Origin: Trogon surrucura
Lineage: Eukaryota > Chordata > Aves > Trogoniformes > Trogonidae
Direction: 5' to 3'
Length of the DNA stretch: 64,000 bases
Assembly: GCA_020746105.1 (NCBI GenBank)
Contig: CM036617.1
Span: forward strand, 21,458,037 to 21,522,036
In this document: positions 1 to 13,748 of the stretch, piece after piece
How the letters are laid out: each line of letters starts with the position of its first letter
Numbering within the stretch: position 1 is the stretch's first letter
Notes under the pieces: generated by a model
The model's input: only the letters and a program-made list of their open reading frames with translations
Databases searched by the model: none
What the model was told of the DNA's origin: nothing
Program-made: the position numbers and the translations under genes

Positions 1-3000
1 TGCTAAGGATCGTTGAAACTGGCAAGTTTCAATGTCAGCATACAGCATAAAGAAAATAATGGCGATTTGGATAAATTGCTTCCTCCTTCCTAGAACATCT
101 TCCCATCTCTGTCCTGAATGAGGAAATTGTATTTTAGAAATTAAATTGTCTGATAGAAAAAAAAAATTAAAATCCTGTGGATTAAGAAAAGGAGAACAAT
201 CCAGTGTTTGCATCATCAGGGACAGTCTCTGATACACACAATAGTAACACTGCACAGCTCTGCAGGTCAATGGAAATAAAGAAAGTGAGGTGGGTACTGT
301 AGGGGAATAATCTTTTCTCACACACACAGTTGGGTGAGCAGCCAGGATCTCAAGCACATGAGTCCTTCTGCAAGTGCATAAGATTCTGAAATGCAACTTC
401 TTGATTTTCTCATCTTTCCTTTACTGCCTTTGTGACTTCAGAATTGTTCCCTTCATCTTAATTCCCTACCTAAGATTTGCATCTCGGGTTTTCCTATTTT
501 CTGGAAACACCAAAGGCCACAGCTCAGCAAAAGCGGTGGGTGTGAAGTGATTCAGATATGCACCTGAAGCTTTCAGAAATGGATTAGGAAGATCTGTTTT
601 TTCTCATCCTACAAATCGTTGTGGGCATATTTACATTTTACATTTTTCTTTTTCTGCACAAGCAGCAAGGTCATTCTGTACTTGTCAGCAGGAGCTTGGA
701 AGCTGAGGAGAAGCCCTGGACACCCCACAGAGCGCACAGCTGGAGCATCTCTGGGGGCTGGAGGGCTTTCGATGCTAGCTTGTCTCCCTTGGTGGAAAGA
801 AAATGAAGCATCTGAAGTTTGGGATTGAAAATAAAAGTGTCATAAAGTGTTACCACTGAGAAGGCAGGCCCAGCCAGGTTTTTCAAAACTTCCCATATCT
901 TCCTTGCCTTTTGACAGCTTCTCAGATAACTCACATGGTGAGGCAGACATGTTGCTGCAGCAAGCACCAGGTGGAAAAAATCAAAGTAACAGCCTGTTGC
1001 AAGGCTCTTGTTAGCATGGCGAGTTTCATATCGACACCTGGCGTGCAGACACCCCGGCCTCCACACGCACGCGCCCAGCCGGACTTTTAAAGAGCTATTC
1101 GGCTATTCGCCGTTGCCTCTGTGCTCCAGAAATCGCTCCTACCTGTAATGGTTTTGCTTCATTCCAGAGCAAAAACACAGGAAGCAAGAGAGGTTTTTTT
1201 CAAATGCCAGGGTCATTGGCTAATTTTTCTGTCTGAAACACTTAGTGCGAAACAGTGCATTAAAGGTTTGCTCCCAAAGCTCTCACTTAGGCTGATAAGC
1301 GGTTATTCCCATGAGAAGCACAGCCAGAGCTGGCAGAAGGGTGTGCAGGAGCAACCACACACTGGGGTGTGCTTGTGGCTCACAGTTTGGTAAAACAAGC
1401 ACCTGCTCATCCTTCTGAGGTCCTGCGGAGTGAGGGGTGATGCCCTGAAAGCTGGACCCAGGGCTGGAATCCTGCCTGGTTCAAAGAGCAACTGGTGATG
1501 CAACTCCATTCAACATAGTTTTTCCCTTCTGAATAGCCATATTTGTCAAAACAGCAAACTTGGGCTCCACCATTGCAAAAATAAGGCTTTGATGCATTGT
1601 GTCTCTTTGCCAGATATTTAATAGTAATCTAAATAAATGGCTTGGTTCAGAGGTTCACAGAATGTGAATCAAAACTCATATTTTAAGAGGAAAAAAAATT
1701 CTTAGGATTTCATTGCTGCCAGAATTCCTGAGCTGCCAAGGTAGGGTGTCTCATTTTTAGGTATTTTAAAAACTGATTTGGTTAAAAAAGCCTCAGCCAT
1801 TGTCATAAACAGCTGACAGGTTCCCAGCAGCCCTCCCTGTGCCAGCTGGCTCATGTATTCACAGAGTCTCTTGGCAAATGGTCAAATACAACACACATTT
1901 TAAGCAGCTGGATTAACCTAGAGATTCTTACCAGAACCTTTTCATCTGTTTTTCAGAGACAGACCACTGCCATTTAATTATACTTTAATTGAATGAAAAA
2001 ACAAGTCAATACCTAATTAATTTGGGTTACAGAAGAATGGTAATGCAGAGCCCTGAACTCTGAAACACAGCATTCAAAGGACAGTCTGGCTAATTTTAGC
2101 TACATTTGACATTTGTTTGTGATTTTTTTTCCTGTTTTTTCCTTTCTCCTTTCCTTCCCTTCCCTTCCATTTCCTTCACTTCCCTTCTCTTATAAGTTCA
2201 CATGGGAAACTGAAAACGAAGACGTCAACTCCATGCTTTGCTGAGTTCTGTTATATAAAAGAAAAGTTACTGGTTTATCTGCTCTAGAGATACCTGTTAA
2301 AGAATGCTGATATTCTTACAGTTTTGCATCATTTAGAGTGCTGTTCACTTTTTTTTTTATCTCAGAGTGTAATCAAAACAGCAGTAGTCTTACTTAAAAT
2401 TTCACAGTCTACATCATGACAGTGTTTGAAGTGTTTTAAATAAAGACCACATGTTCCTCCCCAAACCTATTTAACAGTGGTGTCCAGATGTTGGAACCAA
2501 TTATGGAGGACAGATCTACTCATGTATCCCAATAGTTAAGTGTATAACACTTACTTATTAGCAACAACACCAAATCTCTGCTGCCACCAAAAAGGAGCGA
2601 AGGGAGGCAAAAGGTTTTTGTAAGACCTGGGTGTCACGCTTCCCATCCATATCACTTCCTTCCCTACTACAGGAGCCAAACAACACTCCACATCCTGTAT
2701 AACTCTCAAGACATTGAAGCACAAAAAATTTGTGAAGAGAATGGACTTTATTTCTTTGCCATGTTGTGTTTATATAGACCAGATGAATGATGTAACAATT
2801 CATTACATTGCATCAGAACAGGTCGTCCTGTTTTGTTGTGATTTGCATCCAAACTCACAGCTGAAGGTACTCTTGATTATCATTGGCAGCTGGGTCATAT
2901 CTGTTGACATGATTCAAATACCATGAGGTTTACAATAAATTCTTTAATCTTTTAACATTTTTGCTGTCTGAACTATGTGGAACAGACAAGCCTAAATAGG

Positions 3001-4681
3001 CAAATAACATCTCCTGAGATGAATGAGAAAGTGAACTCGTGCAAATTAAGCACGTTTTTCCTCAATCACTTTACATTTGTTTCTGTAGCATTCAAAATGT
3101 CAGTATATATGTATTTTTTGTGTAATGGTGAATGATGCCCTGCTTTGCTCAGTGTCTTCACATTTTTCCAATGAGCTTGAATGCACACTGGGACATCTTC
3201 AGACATGGACAGTTTTTGTGTTTGAAAATACCTGCCACCTAATGTTTTTTGAGATAAAGTCTTTATCTACTACTAGGTCTGAAAACGACACTTACGAATA
3301 TGAGTCAATAAAGAGAAACCTGATCAGAGCAACAGGATCAAAGGCCTAATCCATTTTTTTAACAAAAATTAAGGTAACAGAGAAAGTTTTGCATAGGTTT
3401 ATCAAGCACATTTTATCCCGTGTGGTGGTGTGTTTTTGCTCCCATTCTCATGACTGTAAATGGAGGATTCCCATGTGGGTAGGCATTGAGGTATGAGCCA
3501 AGATGTTGGATGAAATCCTCTGAAAACTCTGTGAAATTCAGATTGAACACTATGGTGTTTTGGCTGATGCTTGATTCAGCTTCAGTTCCATGATGCAAGG
3601 CCATCCTTTAATTCTCCTTGAAAGAATCCTAAGAAGATTTCTGAACATGAGAAGTTATGTGAACCAGAAAGCAAAGCACTGTTCTTGGTGATCATTACGT
3701 GCATCTCAAAAGGAGGAACAAAACAAGGAGTTTTGAAGATTGGGCCACAAAGCATGAAGGTATTTGAATTCAAGCACATGAAGAAGGAGGGAAATGAGCA
3801 GGCTGTACTGGGAAGGGGAGCAGAGAGGTGATATGACTCCCCAGGGAGAGGAGGGTGTTCTTGGTGAATCTCATGCGGCTGATGATGTGAGATTAACTGC
3901 CAGCTCTCCCAAACCTGATGGAAGAACCTTCAGTTCACCTCTGATGGTATAGCCCTTTCTGGTTCGCTTTAACAGGCAGTCAAACACAGGCTAGTTCATA
4001 AGAAAGAATTGGTGTTATTTTACTTGCAATAATCCATCTTACCATGAAAACAATGTGAAGAAAATATTAACCACATAAACAGATCTTAAATGTTTCAAAG
4101 TGGTATCAAACCAAGCACATTCCTCTTTTAACAGTGAGCCTCACACTACTCTTTCATACATATACAGCTGTAGCATTGGTAGAAGACTTCAGAGTACGGC
4201 TGATATTTGCAGTGTCAGATCTTCAGCAGAAGGTGCAAAGTGTTTATTTGTTTAAATGAGAGCGTAGGTTCAATGTTGATGATGGCACTTGGTAAAACTC
4301 AGAACAGGAATACTTTGATGTTGCTCTGTCTAAATAAAGCCGACTCAGACTTTCTTGAAAGGGCTTTGCCTGCACACCTCAGTTCTAACATGAGGGTGAC
4401 CAGACCACCCTCTAGCGGGATTAGACTGCATTTCAGATGTAATGTGTTATCTCTTTAGCTACGAAACCAAATTTCTGTTTCCTTTTGCCTTGGAGATCTT
4501 TTCAGATGAAAGGTAAGATCAGATGTGTATCTGTGCAAACGGTGTGGGAGGGCTCCTATCATAAAGGCTCTTCAGACTTCCCTTACTCAAAGTGTTTCTG
4601 AGCCAGAGCAATGGGACTTGCTGTCCTGATACTGGAAAATGGAGCTGCCTCTCCCATGTCTTTGGTTCTGAAATATTAAAA
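1..4681. other. Gene-free unique DNA, left end
   Basis: AT-rich sequence with only short chance reading frames (all under about 135 codons, none with a recognisable domain). It contains a CpG cluster near 1020-1135 and a pyrimidine-rich stretch around 2136-2190 built from TTCCC/TTTCC words. I see no transposon, RNA gene or exon with convincing splice signals. Confidence 0.6.
1020..1135. promoter_or_regulatory. Small CpG cluster, possible regulatory element
   Basis: Twelve CpG dinucleotides fall within 116 bp (1020, 1032, 1042, 1055, 1066, 1070, 1072, 1080, 1100, 1108, 1111, 1134), while the surrounding several kilobases are AT-rich and CpG-poor. The stretch is too short for a classic CpG island and no adjoining exon is recognised. 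A regulatory role is only inferred from base composition. Confidence 0.3.
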
Positions 4682-4782
4682 TCATAGTATCATAAAATGG
4701 CCTAGGCTGGAAGGGATCTTAGAGATGATTTAATCCAACCTCCCTGTCATGGGCAGGGACGCCTCTCAACTAGATCAGGCAA
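4682..4782 (-). mobile_element. CR1 LINE 3'-end fragment
   Basis: About 100 bp matches the 3' end of the CR1 copies at 12583 and 25969 in this window. It begins with a decayed ATCATAG-type tail and continues through the GGCCTAGGCTGGAAGGGA and TCATGGGCAGGGACGCCTCT words. The match stops after TAGATCAGGC. The element is in minus orientation, severely 5' truncated and has no coding capacity. Confidence 0.85.
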
Positions 4783-7700
4783 CACATGGGGACCAAACGG
4801 GGAAATAAATGTCTCTGTTTCTTCCTGGTCTTTTCATTGCCAAATCAGGTGTAACTGATGTATGCAAAATAACAGTAAGGAAGCAATGGGCTCCACAGAG
4901 GGACATCTGTAAAAGACTGGGAGCTCAGCAGCTGAAGAACTAGGAAAAGGTGTACCTAATCAGAGCTGGTCACATTAAAAAAAAAAATCTACTTGTGAAA
5001 AAATATTTCAACAACTAAGTGCGGAGGAAAAAGTACTCTGAATTATTTATTTCACAGTTATTATTTTTTACTGCTAGACCTTCCTCATTTAAGAAAACTG
5101 CAAGGCAAAACTCCAGTTGACACACCTTGGAAAACTCCTCTGCCTGGACATGTGACACAGCCGTGGTTCCCAGCACTGGACGCACCTAGAGCACCAGTTC
5201 ATGTAGAAGGGAGAAGGCACGCAGCACTATAAAGGCAAAGAGGAGAGCCATCCAGCAAGGCTCCTGATGTCCAGTCCTCCCCTGAGGCACATGCAAAAGC
5301 TGCCACACGGCATTTGCAGACCATTTCATCTACATATGGCTGACAACACCAAGCTTTGGCACAGAGGGTTCAGGAGAGGGGGGAAGCAGTGGTGCAGCGC
5401 AATGGGACCTTTGCTCCGGGAGGAACGTGAAGGTCTGTCATGGAGGGGTGCTGGCTGCAGTTTTCGGTTCAGTTAGCCAGGACTTCATGCTGCCCTTACA
5501 GTAAATCTTCTTCTAGGCCATAAACTCTCAGGAAAAGTGACTATGCCTTTGTCTGCATATGAAAAATATCAGGTTTGTTTTCAACACTGTTGCAACCTGA
5601 ATAAATTGAAGTATTATGCATAATAGTAAATGTATGTTGTTCCTGTCTCATGCCCGTGGTGCTCCCTGGTTGAGGAACAACCTCATGAAAACTGATGTCC
5701 CTGACCACTGTCCCATCTTCACTCTGATCTTGTAAGCCCTGCTTCAATCAAGGTATCCGAAAACCATCATCTAGATAATATGGATAAGAGATGAGTCATT
5801 TCAGGTGGTACCTATGAAACAAATGAAAATAATTACATGTTTTACATGTCATTCTCAGCTTTGGTCTATCATTTGGTTTTTGATTTATCACTTCTCTTAT
5901 TGTAGCTCCAAGAGGTTGGAGACTAAACTCCTCACAGCTAGAGCTGGGCTGTTCTAGCTGTTCTCCATGTGTTCATGTATACACACACAGATGCTCTGGG
6001 CACAGAAGAGACTGAGATCTGCATAGGATAAACAGTCAAAGAGTTTAATTTTAACAGATCCTATGAGGTGGTCTTTTCTAGTCTCATTTCACACAGTCCA
6101 TTTAAAAAAACCACACGTTAGTTTTGTTCTAAATCTTGACTTTGAGAAAAAGATTTGTCATGATACAAAATAAGTTGTTCCAGTAAGTTTATTGCCTTCT
6201 TCAAGAAATGAAAATACTTGTAGAAAAATCAGACAATGTAGTGATAAAAATCTGAAAAATTACAAATACCTTCACTGATATTCTTATCTGGATTATAATG
6301 ACTCAACATTGAGTCACTGAGGTACAACTTCTTTTTCGTTCTATGCTTGGGAAGACTTAGGATTTGAGCAGCGTGCAGTGAAGAAACACTGATAACATAT
6401 AACAGTTTTGATGTCTTAAAGAATGTGATACAAAGTTGTTTTTCAACTCTTTTTCCACTTGTAGTGACCTAAAAAAATTCCGGTGGATGTAAACATGCAC
6501 GTAAGGCAAAGGATGCCTTTTCTCTGTTACCTTTCACTGACCCCTCATAAGTAGCCCATGGACCCTGGGAAGTTTGCAGACCGTAAACCGAAGATAGCTG
6601 TGCTACTGGGTAATGTTATTGTTTTAGCTTACTGAACTCAAGTGATTAAAGCTTCAGAGGAATGTGGTTAGTCCTTCAACCATTCAGAGAGAGAACTTGA
6701 AAAGCAGCTTTTAAAGCATAATTTCTTCAGACAGTCCTGTAGAGGTCTTGTGAATGGCGCAGACTGCAGAAGCTAAGTCACAGATTCCCACTGTGGCCAC
6801 CAGACAGCCCTCTCCACATGTGCTGGTGGAGGCCGTTCCATCTCCTGTCAGTCACAAATGGCCACAGAAGTGTAAGGGTACTGTTTTCTGCCTCCAAAAA
6901 GAAAGCAAGGTGCTGTGCAATTTTGAACTTGAGCACTTTCTCACTGGGCAAAAAAAACAATGCCTGTTTGAGTTATCAGTGCCACTTCTAGTCATATCAA
7001 AGCATCCCTTGGAGATCTCAAGTCTAATCATTTACTGGATTTGTCTTAACTTACCTCAAAAGTCTCAGCAGCTCCAAGTTAGAGGTGGTATGTCCAAAGC
7101 AACTCCATGCGGTTGGTTACTCAGTCATCCTCACTCACTGCAATTTGGAAGATATCATGCTGTGAATAGAATAAGCCTCTTAAAAATAGCCTGGGCAGTT
7201 ATAGTTGCAAGATGGGTAAAAATTGCTCCTTGGCTGTGTGTAACAGCACTTCTTTGACAGAAGAAGGAATCTGTAAATCTAATACAAACTGTGCCCTGGG
7301 TACCCAACTCAGGCATGCTCAGAGGTGAACAAGATCCTCTCATATGAGCATGTTTGTATGGTAAATGCTGGTCATGGATGGAGACTTGTTTGCTCTGCTA
7401 CAGTACACTCCCACACTAAGGGGATCAATCCTGGCCAGCTCCTCAAAGAGGTCAAATCACTCCTAAAGAGTTTGCTTTTGAATTGTAAGAGTCCTCAGTA
7501 ATCAGAGAGGAAAGATCAATATATTCCTGTCCAGAGAATCGCAAATCACTCTCACTTGGAGCCCCAAGAGGAGTTTCCAGGAAGGACCAAATTCCTCTGA
7601 GACACATCTGATTTTCTGCCAGGGCTGTCACTGCTACAAGCAGCGTGCAGATGGCAGGCAGAGAGCGTGCAGGTAGCATGCAGATAGCTTGTTTGGTCTG

Positions 7701-7880
7701 GGTTTTACAAGCTGAATAAATGTTGAGGAAAAAAAAACATTTTGTCACTTTCTTAGGCTCAGTGTACATCATGGGCTTCTTCCAGATTCATTTTCCCTTT
7801 CTGTTGCTGTACAGTACAGAAGTATTTAGGGATTTCTTGCAAAGCTTCTCATCCTACATACCTCTGCCATTTCCCCTCCA
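4783..7880. other. Gene-free unique DNA
   Basis: No repeat family or exon was recognised. The longest open frame (6754-7257, plus strand, 167 codons) has no domain, no repeated pattern and no convincing context, and is most likely chance. Confidence 0.55.
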
Positions 7881-8095
7881 CTCTCCTCTCCTCTCCTCTC
7901 CTCTCCTCTCCTCTCCTCTCCTCTCCTCTCCTCTCCTCTCCTCTCCTCTCCTCTCCTCTCCTCTCCTCTCCTCTCCTCTCCTCTCCTCTCCTCTCCTCTC
8001 CTCTCCTCTCCTCTCCTCTCCTCTCCTCTCCTCTCCTCTCCTCTCCTCTCCTCTCCTCTCCTCTCCTCTCCTCTCCTCTCCTCTCCTCTCCTCTC
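7881..8095. repeat. Perfect (CTCTC)n pentanucleotide microsatellite, 43 units
   Basis: 215 bp of uninterrupted CTCTC units (GAGAG on the other strand), exactly 43 copies as printed. Its flanks are also pyrimidine-rich. The long open frames that cross it on both strands (serine/leucine or arginine/glutamate repeats) result from the period of five and are not genes. A pure homopurine-homopyrimidine tract of this length can adopt triplex (H-DNA) structure and is expected to be length-variable. The assembled copy number may also be inexact. Confidence 0.97.
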
Positions 8096-11000
8096 TTCCT
8101 TCTCTTCTTGCCCATCTCCATGCTTTTTTCTGTACTGTTCTCCTCATTTCCCTGTTTTCTGTAACCCTCATACCATTGACCTTCCTGTGAGGAACAAGGA
8201 ACATTTTTATCTCCTTCTCCTGTGCAATGGAGTTCTTTTCATACCTATTATGTATAGCCTGGATGTTCTACCATTTACCTTATCCTCCCTCACTCTTTTC
8301 TCTCTTTAGCAAGGCAGCAGTCTGTGAAAATTGAAGCGTGAGATTTGACAGCACTAGGATGGCAAAAGAAAACAGGGAGGGGGTATGTAGATAAATGCTC
8401 AGTGGTTAATTTTATGGGTGAGGGTGTTCCCCATTTTTTCTTTTGTTTTTATTTTTTTCCTGGGCCGGAAAGGTTCAACTCATAAGCACTTTCAAATATT
8501 CCCTGGAAATTTTTAATTAATTGACTGCTAAATTAAATGTCATTGTACTATGGGTGAGGACAGGCTCAACCAACACTAACAGGGTAACAATTGTATGAAT
8601 GGGTAGGTCTTAAAGTCATCTCTTTTTCTGTCTAAAAATTCATACCCTTCTCTTACTTCTAAACCAAATCCCTCAACTTGTTTAAAACAAAACCAATGTA
8701 AAATGCCCCAGCCATCCGAAGACAACCAGTTTTTCAACTCGATTTCCAAAAGAGGTAAGGTTTAGCAGGGAGTTACATTGCTTGCCTGTCTGTCTGCTCC
8801 TCTGCTGAGAGCCTGCCTGTATAAGACTGATGAAACTCATTGATTTCAGCCAAACTTGACCAACACAGAGATTCTTAGGAATTTCATGGAATTTGTCACC
8901 TGGCTCTGGAAGAGACAGTCGGATTAATGGTGTCTGTGTTGGAAAGCAGGGCAGAATTCTGGTATGTAGCACAGTGAGCATCCTTACAGTCTCCAGCCAC
9001 ACACCTGTGTAATTTTGGTCGGACAACCTGTATTTACTAAGCCTGTCACTGTGCAAATTGCCTCTTTCTTGGAAGGAGTGTGAAAGGAGCTGGGGGGGGA
9101 ATGTCTCTGAAACTCATGTGTTCAGAAGAGTGAGAGGGACAAAAGAGAGAACTGGGGACAAATAAGAGAGCTCCTCCGAAACCATCTGGTATCTTTTCCT
9201 TGGAGACAGATTCAGATGCTCACTCTGGGACTATTTGCATTGCAAGCTGATGTTCTAGATGCGATGCTCAACAGAACATCTTCAGAAAACAGTAGAGGAA
9301 GTAATATGGCTCCATCAGTGAGTCTTTCCAGCATGGTAAATGAGGCTTTGGTGTGCCTACCTGTGACACCGAATTGATCCATACTCCTTAAAGGGCTCTG
9401 CAACGACAATCTTCTCGCATCTAACAATATTTTGCAATTTCTACTCCTCATGAGAAATATTTGCTCCCAGTGAGTGGCATGTGGACTTCAGTGGAAACTC
9501 CCTGAATGGGAACTGTGTAATTCAGCTTGAAAAGACCTTGCAGAATCAGGTCCATGATAGAAGAACATACTAATGGCAGCTGAAAAGAATGATCTGGCTT
9601 GATGTCAGCCTCGGCTCCAGACACAACACACTTACTGTATTTACTGAAATCCCAGCCTTTTTTTTTTACAGAGTTAAATACTGCTTTGAAATGACTCTCC
9701 TTAACCTAGAGTCATAAAATGTATGAAATGAAACAGTTGCTGTACTACATTGAAATAGCTGAATTGTTCCTGCTAAACTTTCTTGCAATTGCACATTGCA
9801 GATCGAAGGGTGCCGGGAAAGGGGGGAGAAAAATTGATGTTCCCTAGTAGGGCAAAGTTACTCAATGAACCATATAACCAGCTTGGGATTGTTACAGTCA
9901 TTTTTTTTTTCCTCAAAGTCTTTCTTACATTTCTCTGAGGCCTTGAAATTGTTTAAGATTGTATTGAGAAAAACCTGGGAATCCCTAACAGACGTGTTAC
10001 AACGTGTGCCTACCCTGCAGTGTACTCCCGCTGCAACCTACAAGACCATGATGTGAAATTCACTCTAGTCTTTTTTCTGCCACATTTTGGCTAAGGGCAG
10101 TGAATAATGTGGGTAAAACTATACAAAACTATGGATAAATTGGGAAGAACCATAGGACTATAGGTAAGAAAACATATTGACCACCGAATTCCACCTCTGA
10201 TGAAAAACTGAGTAGTACTTAGTCCTAAAGGAACTTTCACTTAAGTTCCTCTTTCATTGTTCACTCAAGTGGCTCTAGTGGCCATATCTACATCAGGCTA
10301 AGTGAGTTCCACAGCCACCAGTCTGCACCTTGGTTATATTCCAGTAACATGTTAGCCTTGTTGGCTCCACCTATCTGCATGCTATTCCTTTGGGCTGGAA
10401 AGGCAGTATCTGTGTACTCTAGCAGTCTTAATATTTAGCAAGCAGTGTGGTGCAGTGGGAAGGAATCTGTAAAGAAAAACAGTTGGGCTGAAGACCCAAT
10501 AATTACACTCCCTGTGTCTCATGGAGGTGTTTTGTATTAGGTCTAATCCAGTCCCACTGACTGGATGCCCATTAGCAGACGGGTTTGCATCAGGTGCCCT
10601 CCTGGAATACATCTTTCAGTTTACTCTGACAGGGAACTGCATTTGTGTGCTCCCAGCTAAATTTGACCCTAAATAGGACAATGGGGTGATTCACTCCAAA
10701 AGCAGATTTCTTATTTCTAATGTAATGCTAATGTTGGTGTACTTTAATTAGACTGTTCAGGATGAGTGGAGGATCAATGTGGTGGCATAGGCTGCACCAG
10801 GCATCTATCTCTTCCTACAGAAGTAACCAATAAATTCCCTCATATAAGGCTGTATCTTTCGGCCTTATGAACACATAACTATTTCAGCTTATGTTTCAGT
10901 GAAATACAGGACTTCAACACTAAACTGGATCATAATTTTCAGTACTACCTGTTTGTGCTGCTTAGGACTATTCTCCAGTAGCTTATGCTCAGGGAAGATA

Positions 11001-12582
11001 GTTAGAGTAGGGGATCAGATTAGGTGAGTATGTTCCAAAAATACATAAAAGCACAGGTGACCTGAATTCTGTTCTGCATCTCCCCTTGCTAGCCAAATCC
11101 TTAATTGGAGCAAGAACTACAGTGTTCTGCATTTCACTAAAAAGGAGCAACCAAGGTCGTGAACTTGCAGCTGCATCTTCTCCACATACATCTGAAACAT
11201 GTTCAGAGGACACAGAAAATGAAGACCCTCTATTCTAATTCAGACTTAGAATATCTTTCTTTTCTGTCTTGATCTATTTCTTCTGTTTGGAGTGAAGCAC
11301 AACACCCCAGTTGTGGAAGCCATCAGCTTAGAAAGGCAGTCTGGAGAGGAGACCAGGGGAGTCGAGTGGCCCAAATCACAGCTCTGACAAGTATCTCAAG
11401 TCGCTAGTGAACTAGAATAAATTTTCCACTTCTTTTACAAGATAGGAGGGAATGTTCACACTTGAGAATGCCTTCCAACTTTTTAAATTTTTTTGAGGTT
11501 GCATTTTCAGAACTTCCCATCCCCAAGTGGTTTTCTGGTACTCCCTGCTCAAACAAAATTTGGTAATGTGAAAATCTGCCTCCCTGAATATTACTCCCTG
11601 ATATTACTTGTTTTGCATCTGTGTCATGATATCTTCTCCAAACGGACACTATCAGCCGAGAATCCTGTCAAATGTGAGTTTTCCCCTCAGGACTGATATT
11701 TTTTCTCTTCCATATTGTCCATTCATCTAGCTCATTAGATTTTTCCTTATTAAGTTTTTTACAGCTCTCCCTGGTCTTAACCAACCTAATTAATGCAATC
11801 TCATCTGCAGATTTACTGAGTTATTATTTTTCTGATTCATAAATATATATAATGACAGAGATCTTTGAGATACTTTCTGTTTAATATTTGAAAACTCACC
11901 ATTTACCTTCCTCTTTTCTGTTTCCTAGACAATTATTCATCCATAACAACACTGGTTCTTCTTCACCTGAACCACTCTTCAGTAGCAGAACTGACAGAAA
12001 TTTTTCCTGATGAAAAGGGCTCACTTGCTTATTTGGCAGAGTCATCACACTGGCCATTCAACCAGTGTTGTTCAGGAGCCTGCTCAGCTCCCCAGGTTTA
12101 CATGTCCTCGTTGTCACACTGTTCCATTTACTGCCTGGTATTCTTTCTAAAAAACAACTAGTTTGCTCATAGTTTCAGGCATGTTTTCAATAAATGGTCA
12201 TTCTACGGCACTTTAGCTCCTTTCATTTTCTTTAAACCCAGAACAAAAGACAGTCTAAAAATGCTGAATTTTCTGAGAACATGAGGAGCGTTCATTTTCA
12301 TTGAGAAGTGTCTTGCTAATGACCCGATTTAGGATTTTTCAACATGTGCTCCTTTATCTGATTTTTTTTTTTGATTCAGGTGATTTTAAAAGCTTGGCTA
12401 ATTCACTTTGAAGAAATAACACAGGTAAAGTCTGCAGATTATTTAGTGTTCTACTTTAATGATCTTTTCAATCTTTTTTTCTGTTTTTGGATGAAGAAAG
12501 AAGACCCACTCTTCTCCCAAAGCTTGCTGCACTAACATCCTTTTTCAGGGAGAAAGCAAGCAAATATTGCTGGGTTATTTTC
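8096..12582. other. Gene-free unique DNA
   Basis: AT-rich sequence with no recognised repeat, RNA gene or exon. Open frames are short (up to about 124 codons) and unremarkable. Confidence 0.55.
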
Positions 12583-13748
12583 ATCATAGAATCATGGAAT
12601 GGCCTAGGCTGGAAGGGACCTTAGAGATCATCTAATCCAACCTCCCTGTCATGGGCAGGGACGCCTCTCTACTAGATCAGGCTACTCAAGGCTCTGTCCA
12701 ACTTGACCTTGAACACCTCCAGGGAGGGGGCAGCCACAACGTCTCTGGGCAATTTATTCCAAGTCTTGCCACCCTCTACTGAAGAATTTCTTCCTAAGAG
12801 CTAGTCTAAATCTATTCTCCTTCAACTTAAACCCATTTCCCCTTGTCCTACCAGTGGATGCTCTTGTAGAAAGTCCCTCCCCAGCCTTCCTGTAGGATCC
12901 CTTCAGGTATTGGAAGGCAGCTATTAGCTCCCTCCGAAGTCTTCTCTTTTCAAGAATGAACAATCCCAGCTCCCACAGCCTGTCCTCAGAGCAGAGGTGC
13001 TCCAGCCCCAGGATCATCTTTGTGGCCCTCCTCTGAACACACTCCAACAGATCTATGTCCTTCTTATGGTGGGGACACCAGACCTGGATGTAGTATTTGA
13101 GGTGGGGTCTCACAAGAGCAGAGTAAAGGGGGAGAATCACCTCTCTTGACCTGCTGGCTACGCTTCTCCTGATACCTCCCAGGATGCGGTTGGCCTTCTG
13201 AGCTGCATGAGCGCACTGCCAGCTCATGGTGAGCTTCTCGTCCATCAACACCCCCAAATCCTTCTTTTCAGTTTGTATTTGTGCCTGGGATTGGTGCGAC
13301 CCAGGTGCAGGACCTTGCATTTTGACTTGTTGAAGCTCATGCAGTTTGAACTGGCCCATTTCTCAAGCCTATCAAGGTCCCTCTGGATGGCATCTCTTCC
13401 CTGAAGTGAGTCCACGGCACCACACAGTTTGGTGTCGTCGGCAAACTTGCTGAGGGTGCACTCAATGCCGTCGTCCATGTCACTGGCAAAGATGTTGAAC
13501 AGCACTGGACCCAGAATAGAGCCCTGGGGAACACCGTTTGTCATTGGTCTCCATGTGGCCTTTGAGCCATTGACCACAACTCTTTGAGTGTGACCATCCA
13601 GCCAGTTCTTTATCCACCGAGTGGTCCATCTGTCAAATCTGTGTCTCTCCATTTTAGAGACAAGGATGTCATGTGGGACACTGTCAAACGTCTTGCACAA
13701 GTCCAGGAAAATGACATCCGCTGCTTTTCCCATGTCAACCAGCACTTT
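12583..13748 (-). mobile_element. CR1 LINE, 5' truncated (RT region to 3' end)
   Basis: A minus-strand CR1 whose 3' end is the ATCATAGAATCATGG tail at 12583. It reads leftwards through the reverse transcriptase and C-terminal region and is cut off near 13748. It belongs to the same subfamily as the plus-strand copy at 25969-26992: both have the unusual KYYIQVWC peptide and nearly the same protein. The right boundary is approximate because no clear target duplication was seen. Confidence 0.93.
12754..13748 (-). pseudogene. CR1 ORF2 fragment (reverse transcriptase), frameshifted
   Basis: The first open part (down to about 13245) carries reverse-transcriptase motifs: the [13 protein letters not shown] block (first catalytic Asp), [10 protein letters not shown], and the FADDTK catalytic loop. 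The second part (12754-13359) is in another frame and covers the conserved C-terminal region with [19 protein letters not shown]. Compared with the 25969 copy, 28 bp flanked by CTG are missing next to the junction, which explains the frame change. A further small deletion near the end (after the RKKFF residues) shifts the last codons. Endonuclease and ORF1 are absent through 5' truncation. The fragment is non-functional and CR1-derived. Confidence 0.9.

Noticed and set aside
6754..7257. 167-codon open frame, plus strand
   Set aside because: No recognisable domain or context, and a length attainable by chance in a 64-kb window.
7881..8095. CRISPR-like array
   Set aside because: Contiguous simple repeat without spacers, in vertebrate DNA.
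7720..8204. Long open frames on both strands across 7720-8204 with Leu/Ser or Arg/Glu repeats
   Set aside because: Produced by the period-5 CTCTC array, which has no stop codon in any frame on either strand. No independent coding evidence in the flanks.
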